A DNA stretch of 64,000 nucleotides from Burkholderia cepacia GG4. Lineage in GTDB: Bacteria; Pseudomonadota; Gammaproteobacteria; Burkholderiales; Burkholderiaceae. The stretch spans positions 186,001-250,000 of the forward strand of contig NC_018514.1 of assembly GCF_000292915.1 (NCBI RefSeq), in the 5' to 3' direction. The notes under the pieces were generated by a model that did not search any database, was not told where the DNA came from, and was given only the letters and a program-made list of their open reading frames with translations. Made by a program: the position numbers and the translations under genes. This document shows positions 8,844-19,354 of this stretch, one piece after another (the stretch's first letter is position 1; every line of letters starts with the position of its first letter).

Positions 8844-9869
8844 TCACGCATGAATCACATGCGTCGGAAAAGCCGGCCCGCCGACCGTCGCGCCCTGTGC
8901 GAGCGGGGCGACCTGCTTGCGGCGCTCGCGCGTCGGCGCGACGCCGAACGCGTCGCGATAGCTCTTGCTGAAGTGGCACGCCGACTGGAAGCCGCACGCC
9001 ATCGTGATGTGCATGATCGACATGTCGGTCTGCAGCAGCAGCTCGCGCGCGCGGCGCAGCCGCAGCGTCAGGTAATAGTGCGTCGGCGTCATCCCTAGAT
9101 GTTCGCGGAACAGGCGCTGCAGCTGGCGCTGCGACATGTTCGCGAGCCGCGCGAGCTCCTCGCGCGACAGCGGCTCCTCGATGTTGTTCTCCATCAGCGA
9201 GATCACTTCGAACAGCGACTTGTTCGCCGAGCCGAGCCGCGCGACCAGCGGCATCCGCTGTTGCGCGCTCGTGTCGCGCACGTGTTCGACGATGAATTGC
9301 TCGGCGATCTGCGTGACGCGCGCGGTGCCCACCCGCGCGGCGATCAGGTTCAGCATCATGTCGAGCGGTGCGACGCCGCCCGTGCACGTGATGCGGTCGC
9401 GGTCGACCACGAACAGTTCCTTCAGGAAGCGCGTGTCCGGAAACTCTTCCTTCAGCGCCGACATGTTTTCCCAGTGGATCGCGCACGCGTAGCCCGCGAG
9501 CAGGCCCGACTTCGCGAGTGCATAGGTGCCCGTGCACAGGCTGCCGAGCGGCAGCCCCATGCGCGCGAAGCGGCGCAGCGTCGACAGATGGTCAGGCGTC
9601 GTCGCGCGCTGCACTTCGACGCCGCCACACACGAATACGATATCCGGCTGGCCCACGCATTCGGCCGGGCCCGTGTCGACCGTGAGGCCGTTGCTCGCCG
9701 TGACCGGGCCGCCGTCCGGGCTGATCACCGACCAGCGGTAGAGCGGCTGTCCGCTCAGGTAGTTCGCCATCCGAAGCACCTCGATCGCATTGGTGAACGC
9801 GATCATCGTGAAATTCGGTAAGGGCATGAACGCGAAGTGGGACAGCGACGCTGTGCGGTCGGGCGACAT
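8844..9869 (-). CDS. gbdR: AraC-family, GATase1-like activator of glycine betaine catabolism
   Basis: This 341-aa regulator has an N-terminal DJ-1/PfpI (GATase1-like) sensing domain (residues 1-190, with GSLCTGTYALAKSGLLAGY) and a C-terminal double AraC helix-turn-helix (residues 230-325, LSREELARLANMSQRQLQRLF and CGFQSACHFSKSYRDAFG). The ATG at 9869 has AAGGAACG upstream; the open frame to 10190 is not needed. In Pseudomonas, GbdR senses glycine betaine or dimethylglycine and activates gbcAB, dgcAB and the related genes. The divergent position next to glyA and the dgc/gbc genes supports the assignment. The name rests on family likeness plus context. Confidence 0.85.
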   Translation of the reverse strand: MSPDRTASLSHFAFMPLPNFTMIAFTNAIEVLRMANYLSGQPLYRWSVISPDGGPVTASNGLTVDTGPAECVGQPDIVFVCGGVEVQRATTPDHLSTLRRFARMGLPLGSLCTGTYALAKSGLLAGYACAIHWENMSALKEEFPDTRFLKELFVVDRDRITCTGGVAPLDMMLNLIAARVGTARVTQIAEQFIVEHVRDTSAQQRMPLVARLGSANKSLFEVISLMENNIEEPLSREELARLANMSQRQLQRLFREHLGMTPTHYYLTLRLRRARELLLQTDMSIMHITMACGFQSACHFSKSYRDAFGVAPTRERRKQVAPLAQGATVGGPAFPTHVIHA

Positions 9870-10315
9870 GGGGGGCGTTCCTTGAATCTCTAATAGCTTT
9901 TTGCCCGAGGCACGGATCGGGCTGCCGTATTGTGTGAGCGAGCGCAACAAGCGTGCCATACGGCTAAACCCTAGCTCCATACGTTGTATGGGTGAAAGGC
10001 GCATGCTGCGCTGCACCGTAAACGTGACGGACTGCACCTCGGCCGGGCGCCGGAGGCACCGGCGGAGTGCCTGTCCATAGGTGAACCGCGGCTGGCCGTT
10101 TGCTTGGTCATCCGAAAAAGCACGACCGGTCACTTGTACAAAACGGACGTGCATGGCGGAAAAGGCAAAGAACGCGTCTAAATTCATCAATCCGCCGAAA
10201 ATCCGAACGACAAGAATAGAGCCGTCGGCAGCCTTGCACTGGATGCGCTGGAAACCCAGGTACGGCGGGCCTCGCGCTTCGGTATCAGCCCTTTATTCTT
10301 CGTCACGGACGCACT
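9870..10315. promoter_or_regulatory. Divergent intergenic region between gbdR and glyA
   Basis: These 446 bases hold no credible gene. The part from about 10100 to 10220 is more A/T-rich than its surroundings, as expected for promoter DNA. It must contain the gbdR promoter on one side and the promoter of the glyA-dgc operon on the other. I could not pick out a convincing GbdR site by eye. Confidence 0.5.
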
Positions 10316-11590
10316 ATGTCGAACACCCAGCCTTTCTTCTCGCAGCCCCTAGCCGAGCGCGACGCGCCGGTGCGCAGCGCCATCCTGAAGGAACTCGAGC
10401 GCCAGCAGTCGCAGGTCGAGCTGATCGCGTCGGAAAACATCGTGTCGCGCGCGGTGCTCGAGGCGCAGGGTTCGGTGCTGACCAACAAGTACGCGGAAGG
10501 CTATCCGGGCAAGCGCTATTACGGCGGCTGCGAATTCGCGGACGAAGTCGAGGCGCTGGCCATCGAGCGCGTGAAGCAGATCTTCAATGCCGGCTACGCG
10601 AACGTGCAGCCGCACTCGGGCGCGCAGGCGAACGGCTCGGTGATGCTCGCGCTGGCCAAGCCGGGCGACACGGTGCTCGGCATGTCGCTGGACGCGGGCG
10701 GCCACCTGACGCACGGCGCGAAGCCGGCGCTGTCGGGCAAGTGGTTCAACGCCGTCCAGTACGGCGTGAACCGCGACACGATGCGGATCGACTACGACCA
10801 GGTCGAGGAACTTGCGCACCAGCACAAGCCGAACCTGATCATCGCCGGTTTCTCGGCGTACCCGCGCGCACTGGACTTCGCACGTTTTCGCGCGATCGCC
10901 GACAGCGTCGGCGCGAAGCTGATGGTCGACATGGCGCACATCGCGGGCGTGATCGCCGCCGGCCGCCATGCGAACCCGGTCGAGCACGCGCACGTCGTCA
11001 CGTCGACTACCCACAAGACGCTGCGCGGCCCGCGCGGCGGCTTCGTGCTGACCAACGACGAAGAGATCGCGAAGAAGATCAACTCGGCCGTGTTCCCCGG
11101 CCTGCAGGGCGGCCCGCTGATGCACGTGATCGCCGGCAAGGCCGTCGCGTTCGGCGAAGTGCTGCACGCGGATTTCAAGACCTACATCGACAACGTGCTC
11201 GCGAACGCGCAGGCGCTCGGCGAAGTGCTGAAGGCCGGCGGCGTGGACCTCGTCACCGGCGGCACCGACAACCACCTGCTGCTGGTCGACCTGCGCCCGA
11301 AGGGCCTGAAGGGTGCGCCGGTCGAACAGGCGCTGGAGCGCGCCGGCATCACCTGCAACAAGAACGGCATTCCGTTCGACACGGAGAAGCCGACCGTCAC
11401 GTCGGGCATCCGTCTCGGCACGCCGGCCGGCACGACGCGCGGCTTCGGCGTCGCGGAGTTCCGCGAAGTCGGCCGCCTGATCCTCGAAGTGTTCGACGCG
11501 CTGCGCGCGAACCCGGAAGGCGACCACGCGACCGAACAGCGCGTGCGCCGCGAGATTTTCGCGCTCTGCGAGCGCTTCCCGATTTACTGA
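10316..11590 (+). CDS. glyA: Serine hydroxymethyltransferase
   Basis: This PLP enzyme interconverts glycine plus 5,10-methylene-tetrahydrofolate and serine. It is 424 aa, about the normal length. It shows the family start ([19 protein letters not shown]), the folate/substrate region (GGHLTHG) and the PLP lysine Lys234 within [12 protein letters not shown]. It is the first gene of the betaine operon, divergent from gbdR, so it probably assimilates the glycine and methylene-folate made from sarcosine. Burkholderia genomes usually have another housekeeping glyA, which would make this a pathway-dedicated paralogue; that is inference. Confidence 0.95.
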   Translation: MSNTQPFFSQPLAERDAPVRSAILKELERQQSQVELIASENIVSRAVLEAQGSVLTNKYAEGYPGKRYYGGCEFADEVEALAIERVKQIFNAGYANVQPHSGAQANGSVMLALAKPGDTVLGMSLDAGGHLTHGAKPALSGKWFNAVQYGVNRDTMRIDYDQVEELAHQHKPNLIIAGFSAYPRALDFARFRAIADSVGAKLMVDMAHIAGVIAAGRHANPVEHAHVVTSTTHKTLRGPRGGFVLTNDEEIAKKINSAVFPGLQGGPLMHVIAGKAVAFGEVLHADFKTYIDNVLANAQALGEVLKAGGVDLVTGGTDNHLLLVDLRPKGLKGAPVEQALERAGITCNKNGIPFDTEKPTVTSGIRLGTPAGTTRGFGVAEFREVGRLILEVFDALRANPEGDHATEQRVRREIFALCERFPIY

Positions 11591-11633
11591 TCGACGACCC
11601 CCACAAAAGCAGAGACTGGAGCGAGAGGCAGAT

Positions 11634-12605
<972 letters not shown>

Positions 12606-12746
12606 GCGCCCGCCGAGTCGGACACAACCTCCAGCGATTCAACATTAGAACAATCGGGACGTGCCCGCGCAAGCTGCGCGGGCGCGCGGACGATGTCGCG
12701 CCTGCGCCTGAGCCGCGCGGCCAATTTTCCTCACGGAGTCACCACG

Positions 12747-13280
12747 ATGCAACCGCAACTGCCGATCAACGTCGATCCCGATACCGGCGTCTGGACCACC
12801 GACGCGCTGCCGATGCTGTACGTGCCGCGCCACTTCTTCACGAACAACCACGTCGCCGTCGAGGAAGCGCTCGGTGTCGAAGCGTATGCCGAGATCCTCT
12901 ACAAGGCCGGCTACAAGTCCGCATACCACTGGTGCGACAAGGAAGCGAAGCTGCACGGCCTGACCGGCATGGCGGTGTTCGAGCACTACCTGAAGCGCCT
13001 GTCGCAACGCGGCTGGGGCCTGTTCTCGATCATCGAGGCCGATCCGGCCAGCGCGCGCGCGAAGATCGAGCTGCGCCACTCGTCGTTCGTGCTCCAGCAG
13101 CCGGGCAAGGAAGGCAAGCTCTGCTACATGTTCGCGGGCTGGTTCGCCGGCGCGATGGACTGGGTCAACGACACGACGCCGGAAGGCAAGGGCGCGCCGC
13201 GCGCGCAATCGAAGGAAGTGCAGTGTGCGGCCGAGCACCACGACCACTGCGTCTTCGAAGTGTCGCCGATCGCGCACTGA
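12747..13280 (+). CDS. DUF5943 / V4R-like domain protein of the betaine operon
   Basis: The 177-aa soluble protein starts at ATG 12747 with GGAG upstream. The C-terminal half resembles the 4-vinyl-reductase (V4R) ligand-binding domain: Cys126 in LCYMFAGWFAGAMDWV, then Cys160 and Cys168 in the closing C-x7-C-x-F pattern. A His-rich stretch, HHDH, lies between the last two cysteines and could bind metal. It lies between the M19-like gene and dgcA, the same order as in pseudomonads (PA5397-like). No function has been recognised; a small-molecule or metal-binding accessory to demethylation is a guess from context. Confidence 0.75.
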   Translation: MQPQLPINVDPDTGVWTTDALPMLYVPRHFFTNNHVAVEEALGVEAYAEILYKAGYKSAYHWCDKEAKLHGLTGMAVFEHYLKRLSQRGWGLFSIIEADPASARAKIELRHSSFVLQQPGKEGKLCYMFAGWFAGAMDWVNDTTPEGKGAPRAQSKEVQCAAEHHDHCVFEVSPIAH

Positions 13281-13354
13281 TGCACTGACGATCCGACACC
13301 GCAACACAACAACACCCGCAACACGAGACATTCGAACGCCAGAGGTCGCCTGCG

Positions 13355-15418
13355 ATGCGTTATCCCCACCTGTTCAAACCCATGCAGCTGAACCAGCTGA
13401 CGCTGCGCAACCGGATCGTCAGCACCGCGCACGCGGAGGTGTATGCCGAGCCGGGCGGCCTGCCGGGCGACCGCTACATCCGCTATTACGAAGAAAAGGC
13501 GAAGGGTGGCGTCGGCCTCGCGATCTGCGGCGGGTCGAGCCCGGTTTCGATCGACAGCCCGCAGGGCTGGTGGAAGTCGGTGAACCTGTCGAACGACAAG
13601 ATCATCGACCCGCTCACGCGCCTGGCCGACACGATGCACAAGCACGGCGCGAAGATCATGATCCAGGCGACGCACATGGGCCGCCGCTCGTCGTTCCACG
13701 GCGAGCACTGGCCGCACCTGATGTCGCCGTCGGGCGTGCGCGAGCCGGTGCACCGCGGCAACGCGAAGATCATCGAGATCGAGGAAATCCGCCGCATCAT
13801 CAGCGACTTCGCGGCCGCCGCGAAGCGTGTGAAGGCGGCCGGCATGGACGGCATCGAAATCTCGGCCGCGCACCAGCACCTGATCGACCAGTTCTGGAGC
13901 CAGCGCTCGAACCATCGCACCGATGAATGGGGCGGCAGCCTCGAGAACCGTCTGCGCTTCGGCATCGAGGTGTTGACGGCCGTGCGCGAGGCGGTCGGCA
14001 AGGATTTCTGCGTCGGCCTGCGGATGTGCGGCGACGAATTCCACGAGGACGGCCTCGATCACGAAGCGCTGAAGGAAATCGCGCAGGCGATGTCGGAGAC
14101 GGGCCTGATCGACTACCTGAGCGTGGTCGGGTCGGGCGGCGATACGCACAACACGATCGCCAACTGCATGCCGCCGATGGCGCTGCCGCCGGAGCCGTTC
14201 GTGCACCTCGCGGCCGGCATCAAGTCGGTGGTGAAGATTCCGGTGATGCACGCGCAGAGCATCCGCGATGCGGGCCAGGCCGAGCGCCTGCTCGCGAACG
14301 GCATGATCGACCTGGTCGGCATGACGCGCGCGCAGATCGCCGATCCGCACATGGTGATCAAGATCCGCGATGGCCGCGAAGACGAAATCAAGCAGTGCGT
14401 CGGCGCGAACTACTGCATCGACCGCCAGTACAACGGCCTCGACGTGCTGTGCATCCAGAACGCCGCGACGTCGCGCGAAGCGACGATGCCGCACATCATC
14501 GAGAAGTCGCGTGGCCCGAAGCGCAAGGTGGTGGTGGTCGGCGCGGGCCCCGCTGGGCTCGAGGCCGCACGCGTCGCGAAGCTGCGCGGCCACGACGTGG
14601 TGCTGTTCGAGAAGAATACGGAAGTGGGCGGCCAGGTGATGATCGCCGCGAAGGCGCCGCAGCGCGAACAGATGTCGGGGATCATCCGCTGGTTCGACAT
14701 GGAAACCAAGCGCCTCGGCGTTGACCGCCGCCTCGGCGTCGCCGCCGACGAGAAGATGATCATGGCCGAGAAGCCGGACATCGTCGTGCTCGCGACCGGC
14801 GGTTCGAGCTTCACGTGGCAGGTGCCGGCCTGGGGCGTGGCCGACGGGCTCGCCGTCAGCTCGTGGGACATCCTGACCGGCAAGGTCGAGCCGAAGCAGA
14901 ACGTGCTGCTGTTCGACGGCGTGAGCACCCATGCGGGCGCCGGCGTCGCCGACTTCATGGCGAGTCGCGGCTCGAAGGTCGAGGTCGTCACGCCCGACGT
15001 GAAGGTGGCCGACGATTGCGGCGGCACGACGTTCCCGATCTTCTATCGCCGCTTGTACGCGCTTGGCGTGATCCCGACGCCGAACACCATGCTCGACCGC
15101 GTCTATGAAGAGGACGGCAAGGTGATCGCCGTGCTGCGCAACGAATACACGGAAGAACTGGAAGAGCGCGCGGTCGACCAGGTGGTGATCGAGAACGGTT
15201 CGTCGCCGAACGACGAGCTGTACTGGAAGCTCAAGCCGGAATCGGTGAACCGCGGCCAGATCGATCCGCACACGCTGTTCGCGGCCGAGCCGCAGCCGTG
15301 CCTGTCCGAAGAACTCGGCAACGGCCGCTTCCTGCTGTTCCGTGTCGGCGACTGCATCTCGATGCACAACGTCCACGGTGCGATCTACGACTCGCTGCGT
15401 CTCGTGAAGGATTTCTAA
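13355..15418 (+). CDS. dgcA: Dimethylglycine demethylase subunit A
   Basis: The 687-aa flavoprotein, with DgcB, removes a methyl group from dimethylglycine to give sarcosine. Residues 1-350 are an old-yellow-enzyme-type FMN barrel (NRIVSTAHAE, HMGRRSSFHGEHW). A cysteine-rich 4Fe-4S loop follows (CVGANYC, then LCIQNA). The C-terminal half is an FAD/NAD domain starting with VVVVGAGPAGLEAARVAKLRG. This layout matches the trimethylamine-dehydrogenase/2,4-dienoyl-CoA-reductase family. It ends two bases before dgcB, so tight co-expression is likely. Confidence 0.92.
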   Translation: MRYPHLFKPMQLNQLTLRNRIVSTAHAEVYAEPGGLPGDRYIRYYEEKAKGGVGLAICGGSSPVSIDSPQGWWKSVNLSNDKIIDPLTRLADTMHKHGAKIMIQATHMGRRSSFHGEHWPHLMSPSGVREPVHRGNAKIIEIEEIRRIISDFAAAAKRVKAAGMDGIEISAAHQHLIDQFWSQRSNHRTDEWGGSLENRLRFGIEVLTAVREAVGKDFCVGLRMCGDEFHEDGLDHEALKEIAQAMSETGLIDYLSVVGSGGDTHNTIANCMPPMALPPEPFVHLAAGIKSVVKIPVMHAQSIRDAGQAERLLANGMIDLVGMTRAQIADPHMVIKIRDGREDEIKQCVGANYCIDRQYNGLDVLCIQNAATSREATMPHIIEKSRGPKRKVVVVGAGPAGLEAARVAKLRGHDVVLFEKNTEVGGQVMIAAKAPQREQMSGIIRWFDMETKRLGVDRRLGVAADEKMIMAEKPDIVVLATGGSSFTWQVPAWGVADGLAVSSWDILTGKVEPKQNVLLFDGVSTHAGAGVADFMASRGSKVEVVTPDVKVADDCGGTTFPIFYRRLYALGVIPTPNTMLDRVYEEDGKVIAVLRNEYTEELEERAVDQVVIENGSSPNDELYWKLKPESVNRGQIDPHTLFAAEPQPCLSEELGNGRFLLFRVGDCISMHNVHGAIYDSLRLVKDF

Positions 15419-15420
15419 AG

Positions 15421-17346
15421 ATGAATCCGGCTTTCCTCATTACCGCACTGCTGTGGCTGTCGGTGGCGGGGCTCGCGTTCGCGGTCGCGAAGCGCTCGTC
15501 CTACTGGCGTCTCGGGCGCGCCACTGCGCCCGGCTCGTTCGGCGTCGCGAACCTGTTCGCGATCCCGAAGCGCTACTTCGTCGACCTGCACCACGTGGTC
15601 GCCCGCGATCCGTACATCGCGAAGACTCACGTCGCGACCGCCGGCGGCGCGATTGCCGCGCTCGCGCTGGTGTTCGTCAACTACGGCCTGGCGATTTACT
15701 CGCCGTGGCTCGACAAGCTGATCTTCCTCGCGGCGCTCGCGATGCTCGTCGGCGTGGTGTTCGTCTGGCGCCGCCGCGCGGCGAAGGACGTGCCCGCCCG
15801 CCTGTCGCGCGGCCCGTGGAACGCGCTGCCCTGGCTGCTCGGCTCGTTCGCGCTCGGCCTCGTGCTGTTCATGGTGGTGCCGGCCGGCGCGATGTCGGGT
15901 GCGTTCGCGGTGCTCTGCGCGCTGCTGATCGGCGCCGGCGCTTTCACGATGACGGTCGGCGCCGCGAAGGGCGGCCCGATGAAGCATGCGATCGCCGGCT
16001 TGCTGCACCTCGCGTTCCACCCGCGCCAGGAGCGTTTCGCGGCCACCCGCGATTCGTTCACGGGCAACGGCACGGCCACGCCGCCGACCGCGCTGAAGCT
16101 GCCGGATATCGCGCATGAAGAGTATGGCGTCGCGAAGCCGGTCGAATTCCGCTGGAACCAGCTGCTGAGCTTCGACGCGTGCGTCCAGTGCGGCAAGTGC
16201 GAAGCCGCGTGCCCCGCGTTCGCATCCGGCCAGCCGCTGAACCCGAAGAAACTGATCCAGGATCTCGTCGTCGGGATGGCGGGCGGCACCGATGCCGCGT
16301 ACGCCGGCAGCCCGACGCCGGGCCTCGCGGTCGGCCAGCATCGCGGCGAGCCGAACGGCCCGATCGTGTCCGGCCTGATCGAGGAGCAGACGCTGTGGTC
16401 GTGCACCACCTGCCGCGCCTGCGTGCAGGAGTGCCCGATGCTGATCGAGCACGTCGACGCGATCGTCGACATGCGCCGCAACCGCACGCTGGTGCACGGC
16501 ACGGTGCCGGGCAAAGGCCAGGAAGTGCTCGCGAACCTGCGCGAGACCGGCACGATGGGCGGCTACGACACGGCTGCGCGCTACGACTGGTCGGTCGACC
16601 TGAACGCCCCGGTCGCGCAAGCCGGCAAGCCGGTCGACGTGCTGATCGTCGCGGGTGAAGGCGCGTTCGACATGCGTTACCAGCGCACGCTGCGGGCCTT
16701 CATCAAGGTACTGAACAAGGCTGGCGTCGACTATGCGGTGCTCGGCGGGACCGAGACCGACACCGGCGACGTCGCACGCCGCCTCGGCGACGAAGCGACC
16801 TTCCAGCAGATGGCGAAGCGCCTGATCGGCACGCTCGGCTCGCTGTCGTACCAGCAGATCGTGACGGCCGATCCGCACGTGATGCACAGCTTGCGCAACG
16901 AATACCGCGCGCTCGGGCTGCGCGTGACGGTCAAGCACCACACGACCTACCTCGCGGAGCTGGCCGACAGCGGCAAGATCGCACCGAAGGCCGTCGACGC
17001 GCTGCGCGAGAAGCGCACCACGTACCACGATCCGTGCTACCTCGGCCGCTACAACGGCGAGACGGAATCGCCGCGCAAGCTGCTGAAGACGATCGGCATC
17101 CAGGTCGTCGAGATGGAGCGCAACGGCATGCGCGGCCGCTGCTGCGGCGGTGGCGGCGGTGCGCCGCTGACCGATATCCCGGGCAAGCAGCGGATTCCCG
17201 ACATCCGCATCGCCGACGCGCGCGCCATCGGCGCGGACGTGGTCGCGGTCGGATGCCCGAACTGCACGGCGATGCTCGAAGGCGTCGTGGGCCCGCGCCC
17301 CGATGTGCTCGACGTGGCCGAACTCGTTGCCGCCTCGCTGGAGTGA
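15421..17346 (+). CDS. dgcB: Dimethylglycine demethylase subunit B (Fe-S, membrane-anchored)
   Basis: This 641-aa protein has about four N-terminal membrane segments (residues 1-190). Two 4Fe-4S ferredoxin motifs follow (CVQCGKCEAACP and CTTCRACVQECP). At the end are two CCG-type cysteine domains (YHDPCYLGRYNG and GRCCGGGGGAPL). The design resembles heterodisulfide reductase/GlpC proteins that pass electrons to the quinone pool. It probably takes electrons from DgcA, via the ETF pair encoded next, to the membrane. It starts at ATG 15421, two bases after the dgcA stop; a longer frame upstream overlaps dgcA and is not used. Confidence 0.9.
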   Translation: MNPAFLITALLWLSVAGLAFAVAKRSSYWRLGRATAPGSFGVANLFAIPKRYFVDLHHVVARDPYIAKTHVATAGGAIAALALVFVNYGLAIYSPWLDKLIFLAALAMLVGVVFVWRRRAAKDVPARLSRGPWNALPWLLGSFALGLVLFMVVPAGAMSGAFAVLCALLIGAGAFTMTVGAAKGGPMKHAIAGLLHLAFHPRQERFAATRDSFTGNGTATPPTALKLPDIAHEEYGVAKPVEFRWNQLLSFDACVQCGKCEAACPAFASGQPLNPKKLIQDLVVGMAGGTDAAYAGSPTPGLAVGQHRGEPNGPIVSGLIEEQTLWSCTTCRACVQECPMLIEHVDAIVDMRRNRTLVHGTVPGKGQEVLANLRETGTMGGYDTAARYDWSVDLNAPVAQAGKPVDVLIVAGEGAFDMRYQRTLRAFIKVLNKAGVDYAVLGGTETDTGDVARRLGDEATFQQMAKRLIGTLGSLSYQQIVTADPHVMHSLRNEYRALGLRVTVKHHTTYLAELADSGKIAPKAVDALREKRTTYHDPCYLGRYNGETESPRKLLKTIGIQVVEMERNGMRGRCCGGGGGAPLTDIPGKQRIPDIRIADARAIGADVVAVGCPNCTAMLEGVVGPRPDVLDVAELVAASLE

Positions 17347-17350
17347 ATCG

Positions 17351-18520
17351 ATGAACACGATCAAACGAATCGATCCGCGCCGGCCGTTCATCATCACGGC
17401 CGCGGGCCTGAAGCGCATCACGCTCGGCGAGGAAGGCAGCGCCGACGCGAGCGCCGCGCAGTGGTCCGCGCACGGTCATGGTGGCGCGGCCGCGAAGCCG
17501 CGCCGCGCGGTACAGGACCCGAAGCACGTGATGCTGGTGGTGGCGCACGCCGAGCGCGGCGCGCTCGACGACCATGCGCGGCAGGCGATCGCCGCCGCCG
17601 CGGTGCTCGCCGACGCGCAGACGGAAGTCGCGCTGCTGGCGTTCGGCGAACTGAAGGATGACGTCGCGGAGCTCGGCGTCGACAAGCTGATCGAGCTGGC
17701 CGATTTCGACCGTCGCGCGTTTGCGCCCGAAAGCGAGTTGCAAGCCTTGCAGGCGTGTGCCGCGGCGCTCGCGCCGAAGCATGTGTTCGTGCCGGACAAC
17801 GCGACCGGCGACGGCGATCTCGGCCGGCGCTACGCGGCGGCCGCCGGCGCGAGCGTCGCGACCCACGTGGTCGAGCTCGACGCGAAGCATGTGGGCGCGT
17901 ATGCGCAGGCCGGGCGCGCGTTCGCGACGCGCGGGCTGCCCGACGTGATCCTGCTCGCGCAGAACGCGGTCGAAGCGAAGCTGCCGTTCGTCGGCGCAGG
18001 CGAACGCCTGGCTGCCGACTTCATCCGCCCGGCCGGCGACGCGGCGCAGCCGTACCGCGATCTCGGCCTCGAGGAAATCGACGCGGCGCAGGTCGCGCTG
18101 GAGGAAGCCGACTTCATCGTGTCGGCCGGCAACGGCGTGTCCGACATCGGCGCGTTCGAGCGACTGGCCGGCGCGTTCGGCGCGGCGATCGGCGCGAGCC
18201 GCGTCGCGGTCGACAACGGCCACTTCACGCGCGACAAGCAGGTGGGCGCGACCGGCAAGACGGTCGAGGCGAGCGTGTACATCGCGTTCGGCATCTCGGG
18301 CGCGGTGCAGCACCTGCAGGGGATCAAGGACTGCCGCCACGTGATCGCCGTGAACCTCGACGGCAGTGCGCCGATCGCGAAGCGCGCGAACCTGACGGTA
18401 GTCGGCGACGCGCAGGGGACGATCGCCGCGCTGATCGAACAGGTGCAGGCCGCGCGTGCCGCGCGCGGACAATCGCCGGCCGCGGTCGGCTCCCGTGAAA
18501 CGGAAGGAGTCGCAGCATGA
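17351..18520 (+). CDS. Electron transfer flavoprotein alpha subunit of the demethylase system
   Basis: The 389-aa protein shows the ETF-alpha C-terminal FAD domain: VSAGNGVSDIGAFERLAGAFGA, QVGATGKTVEASVYIAFGISGAVQH and AVNLDGSAPIAKRANL. It has a longer N-terminal extension than housekeeping EtfA (residues 1-55, including an Ala/His/Lys-rich stretch). It starts four bases after dgcB and overlaps the next ETF gene by four bases (ATGA). It probably carries electrons between DgcA/DgcB and the respiratory chain. The assignment as alpha is firm; the dedicated partner role is inferred from position. Confidence 0.88.
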   Translation: MNTIKRIDPRRPFIITAAGLKRITLGEEGSADASAAQWSAHGHGGAAAKPRRAVQDPKHVMLVVAHAERGALDDHARQAIAAAAVLADAQTEVALLAFGELKDDVAELGVDKLIELADFDRRAFAPESELQALQACAAALAPKHVFVPDNATGDGDLGRRYAAAAGASVATHVVELDAKHVGAYAQAGRAFATRGLPDVILLAQNAVEAKLPFVGAGERLAADFIRPAGDAAQPYRDLGLEEIDAAQVALEEADFIVSAGNGVSDIGAFERLAGAFGAAIGASRVAVDNGHFTRDKQVGATGKTVEASVYIAFGISGAVQHLQGIKDCRHVIAVNLDGSAPIAKRANLTVVGDAQGTIAALIEQVQAARAARGQSPAAVGSRETEGVAA

Positions 18521-19302
18521 ACGCCCCCCGCCAGTTGCAACGCATCGCGGTGCTCGTGTCCGTGGGCCGGCACCCGGTCAGCGGCACCGCGCGCTACAGC
18601 CGCAACGACGCGGCCGCGCTCGAAGTCGGCCGCCAGCTCGCGGAGAAGCATCGCGCGAAGCTCGACGTGATCCATGCAGGCGATCCGGCCAATGAAGCGC
18701 TCGCCGAATACCTCGCGCTCGGCGCGCAACAGGTCGAGGTGCTGGCCTGTCGCGACGGCGACGACGCCGCGCTGGCGCTCGCCGCGCGCGTCGAAGGCTA
18801 CGACCTCGTGCTGACCGGCACCCGCGCCGAGGGCGCGTACGACACCGGGATGCTGCCGTACCGCGTCGCCGCGGCGCTCGGCTATCCGCTCGTCGGCTCG
18901 GCCGTCGACGTGACGGTCGACGGCGGTCGAGCGGCGGTCCGGCAATTCTTGCCGAAAGGGCTGCGGCGGCGCGTCGACGCGGCGCTGCCGGCGGTCGTCG
19001 CGGTCCATCCGCTCGCCAACGCGCAGCCGCGCTATGCGTACGCGCGGCTGCGGGCCGGCGCGATCCGGCCGGCGCTTACGGCGACCCGTGCGGACGCCGA
19101 TGCGGCCGCCTGGAAGGTCGGCCCGATCGAGCGTAAACCCGTAAAACTGGTCGCCGCCGAGAAGCGCTCCGGGCATGCCCGGATGCTGTCCGCGACGACG
19201 ACCGAAAGCCGCGGCGGCAACGTCGTAAATGAAGGGAGTTCAGTCGAAAAAGCACAAGTGATCCTTGCGTATTTGCGCGAGCATCAGCTCATCGACTACT
19301 GA
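18517..19302 (+). CDS. Electron transfer flavoprotein beta subunit of the demethylase system
   Basis: The 261-aa ETF-beta-like protein has the adenine-nucleotide-binding fold. Family features include LVSVGRHPVSGTARYSRND near the start, EYLALGAQQVEVLACRD, LVLTGTRAEGAYDTGMLPYRVAAALG and YPLVGSAVDVTV. The ATGA overlap with the alpha subunit implies translational coupling and a one-to-one heterodimer. Its sequence is divergent from housekeeping EtfB, as in other dgc clusters. Confidence 0.85.
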   Translation: MNAPRQLQRIAVLVSVGRHPVSGTARYSRNDAAALEVGRQLAEKHRAKLDVIHAGDPANEALAEYLALGAQQVEVLACRDGDDAALALAARVEGYDLVLTGTRAEGAYDTGMLPYRVAAALGYPLVGSAVDVTVDGGRAAVRQFLPKGLRRRVDAALPAVVAVHPLANAQPRYAYARLRAGAIRPALTATRADADAAAWKVGPIERKPVKLVAAEKRSGHARMLSATTTESRGGNVVNEGSSVEKAQVILAYLREHQLIDY

Positions 19303-19354
19303 TGTTGATGCCTGTCGGCAACCACACTGGGACGCAAGGAATCCGGAGCAAACG

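Noticed and set aside
13124..15376. A 750-codon ORF antisense to dgcA
   Set aside because: Arg/His/Asp-rich composition with no domain; typical GC-rich shadow of a certain gene.
15415..17421. A 668-codon ORF antisense to dgcB
   Set aside because: Shadow frame: the plus strand encodes DgcB with Fe-S motifs; the antisense product shows none.
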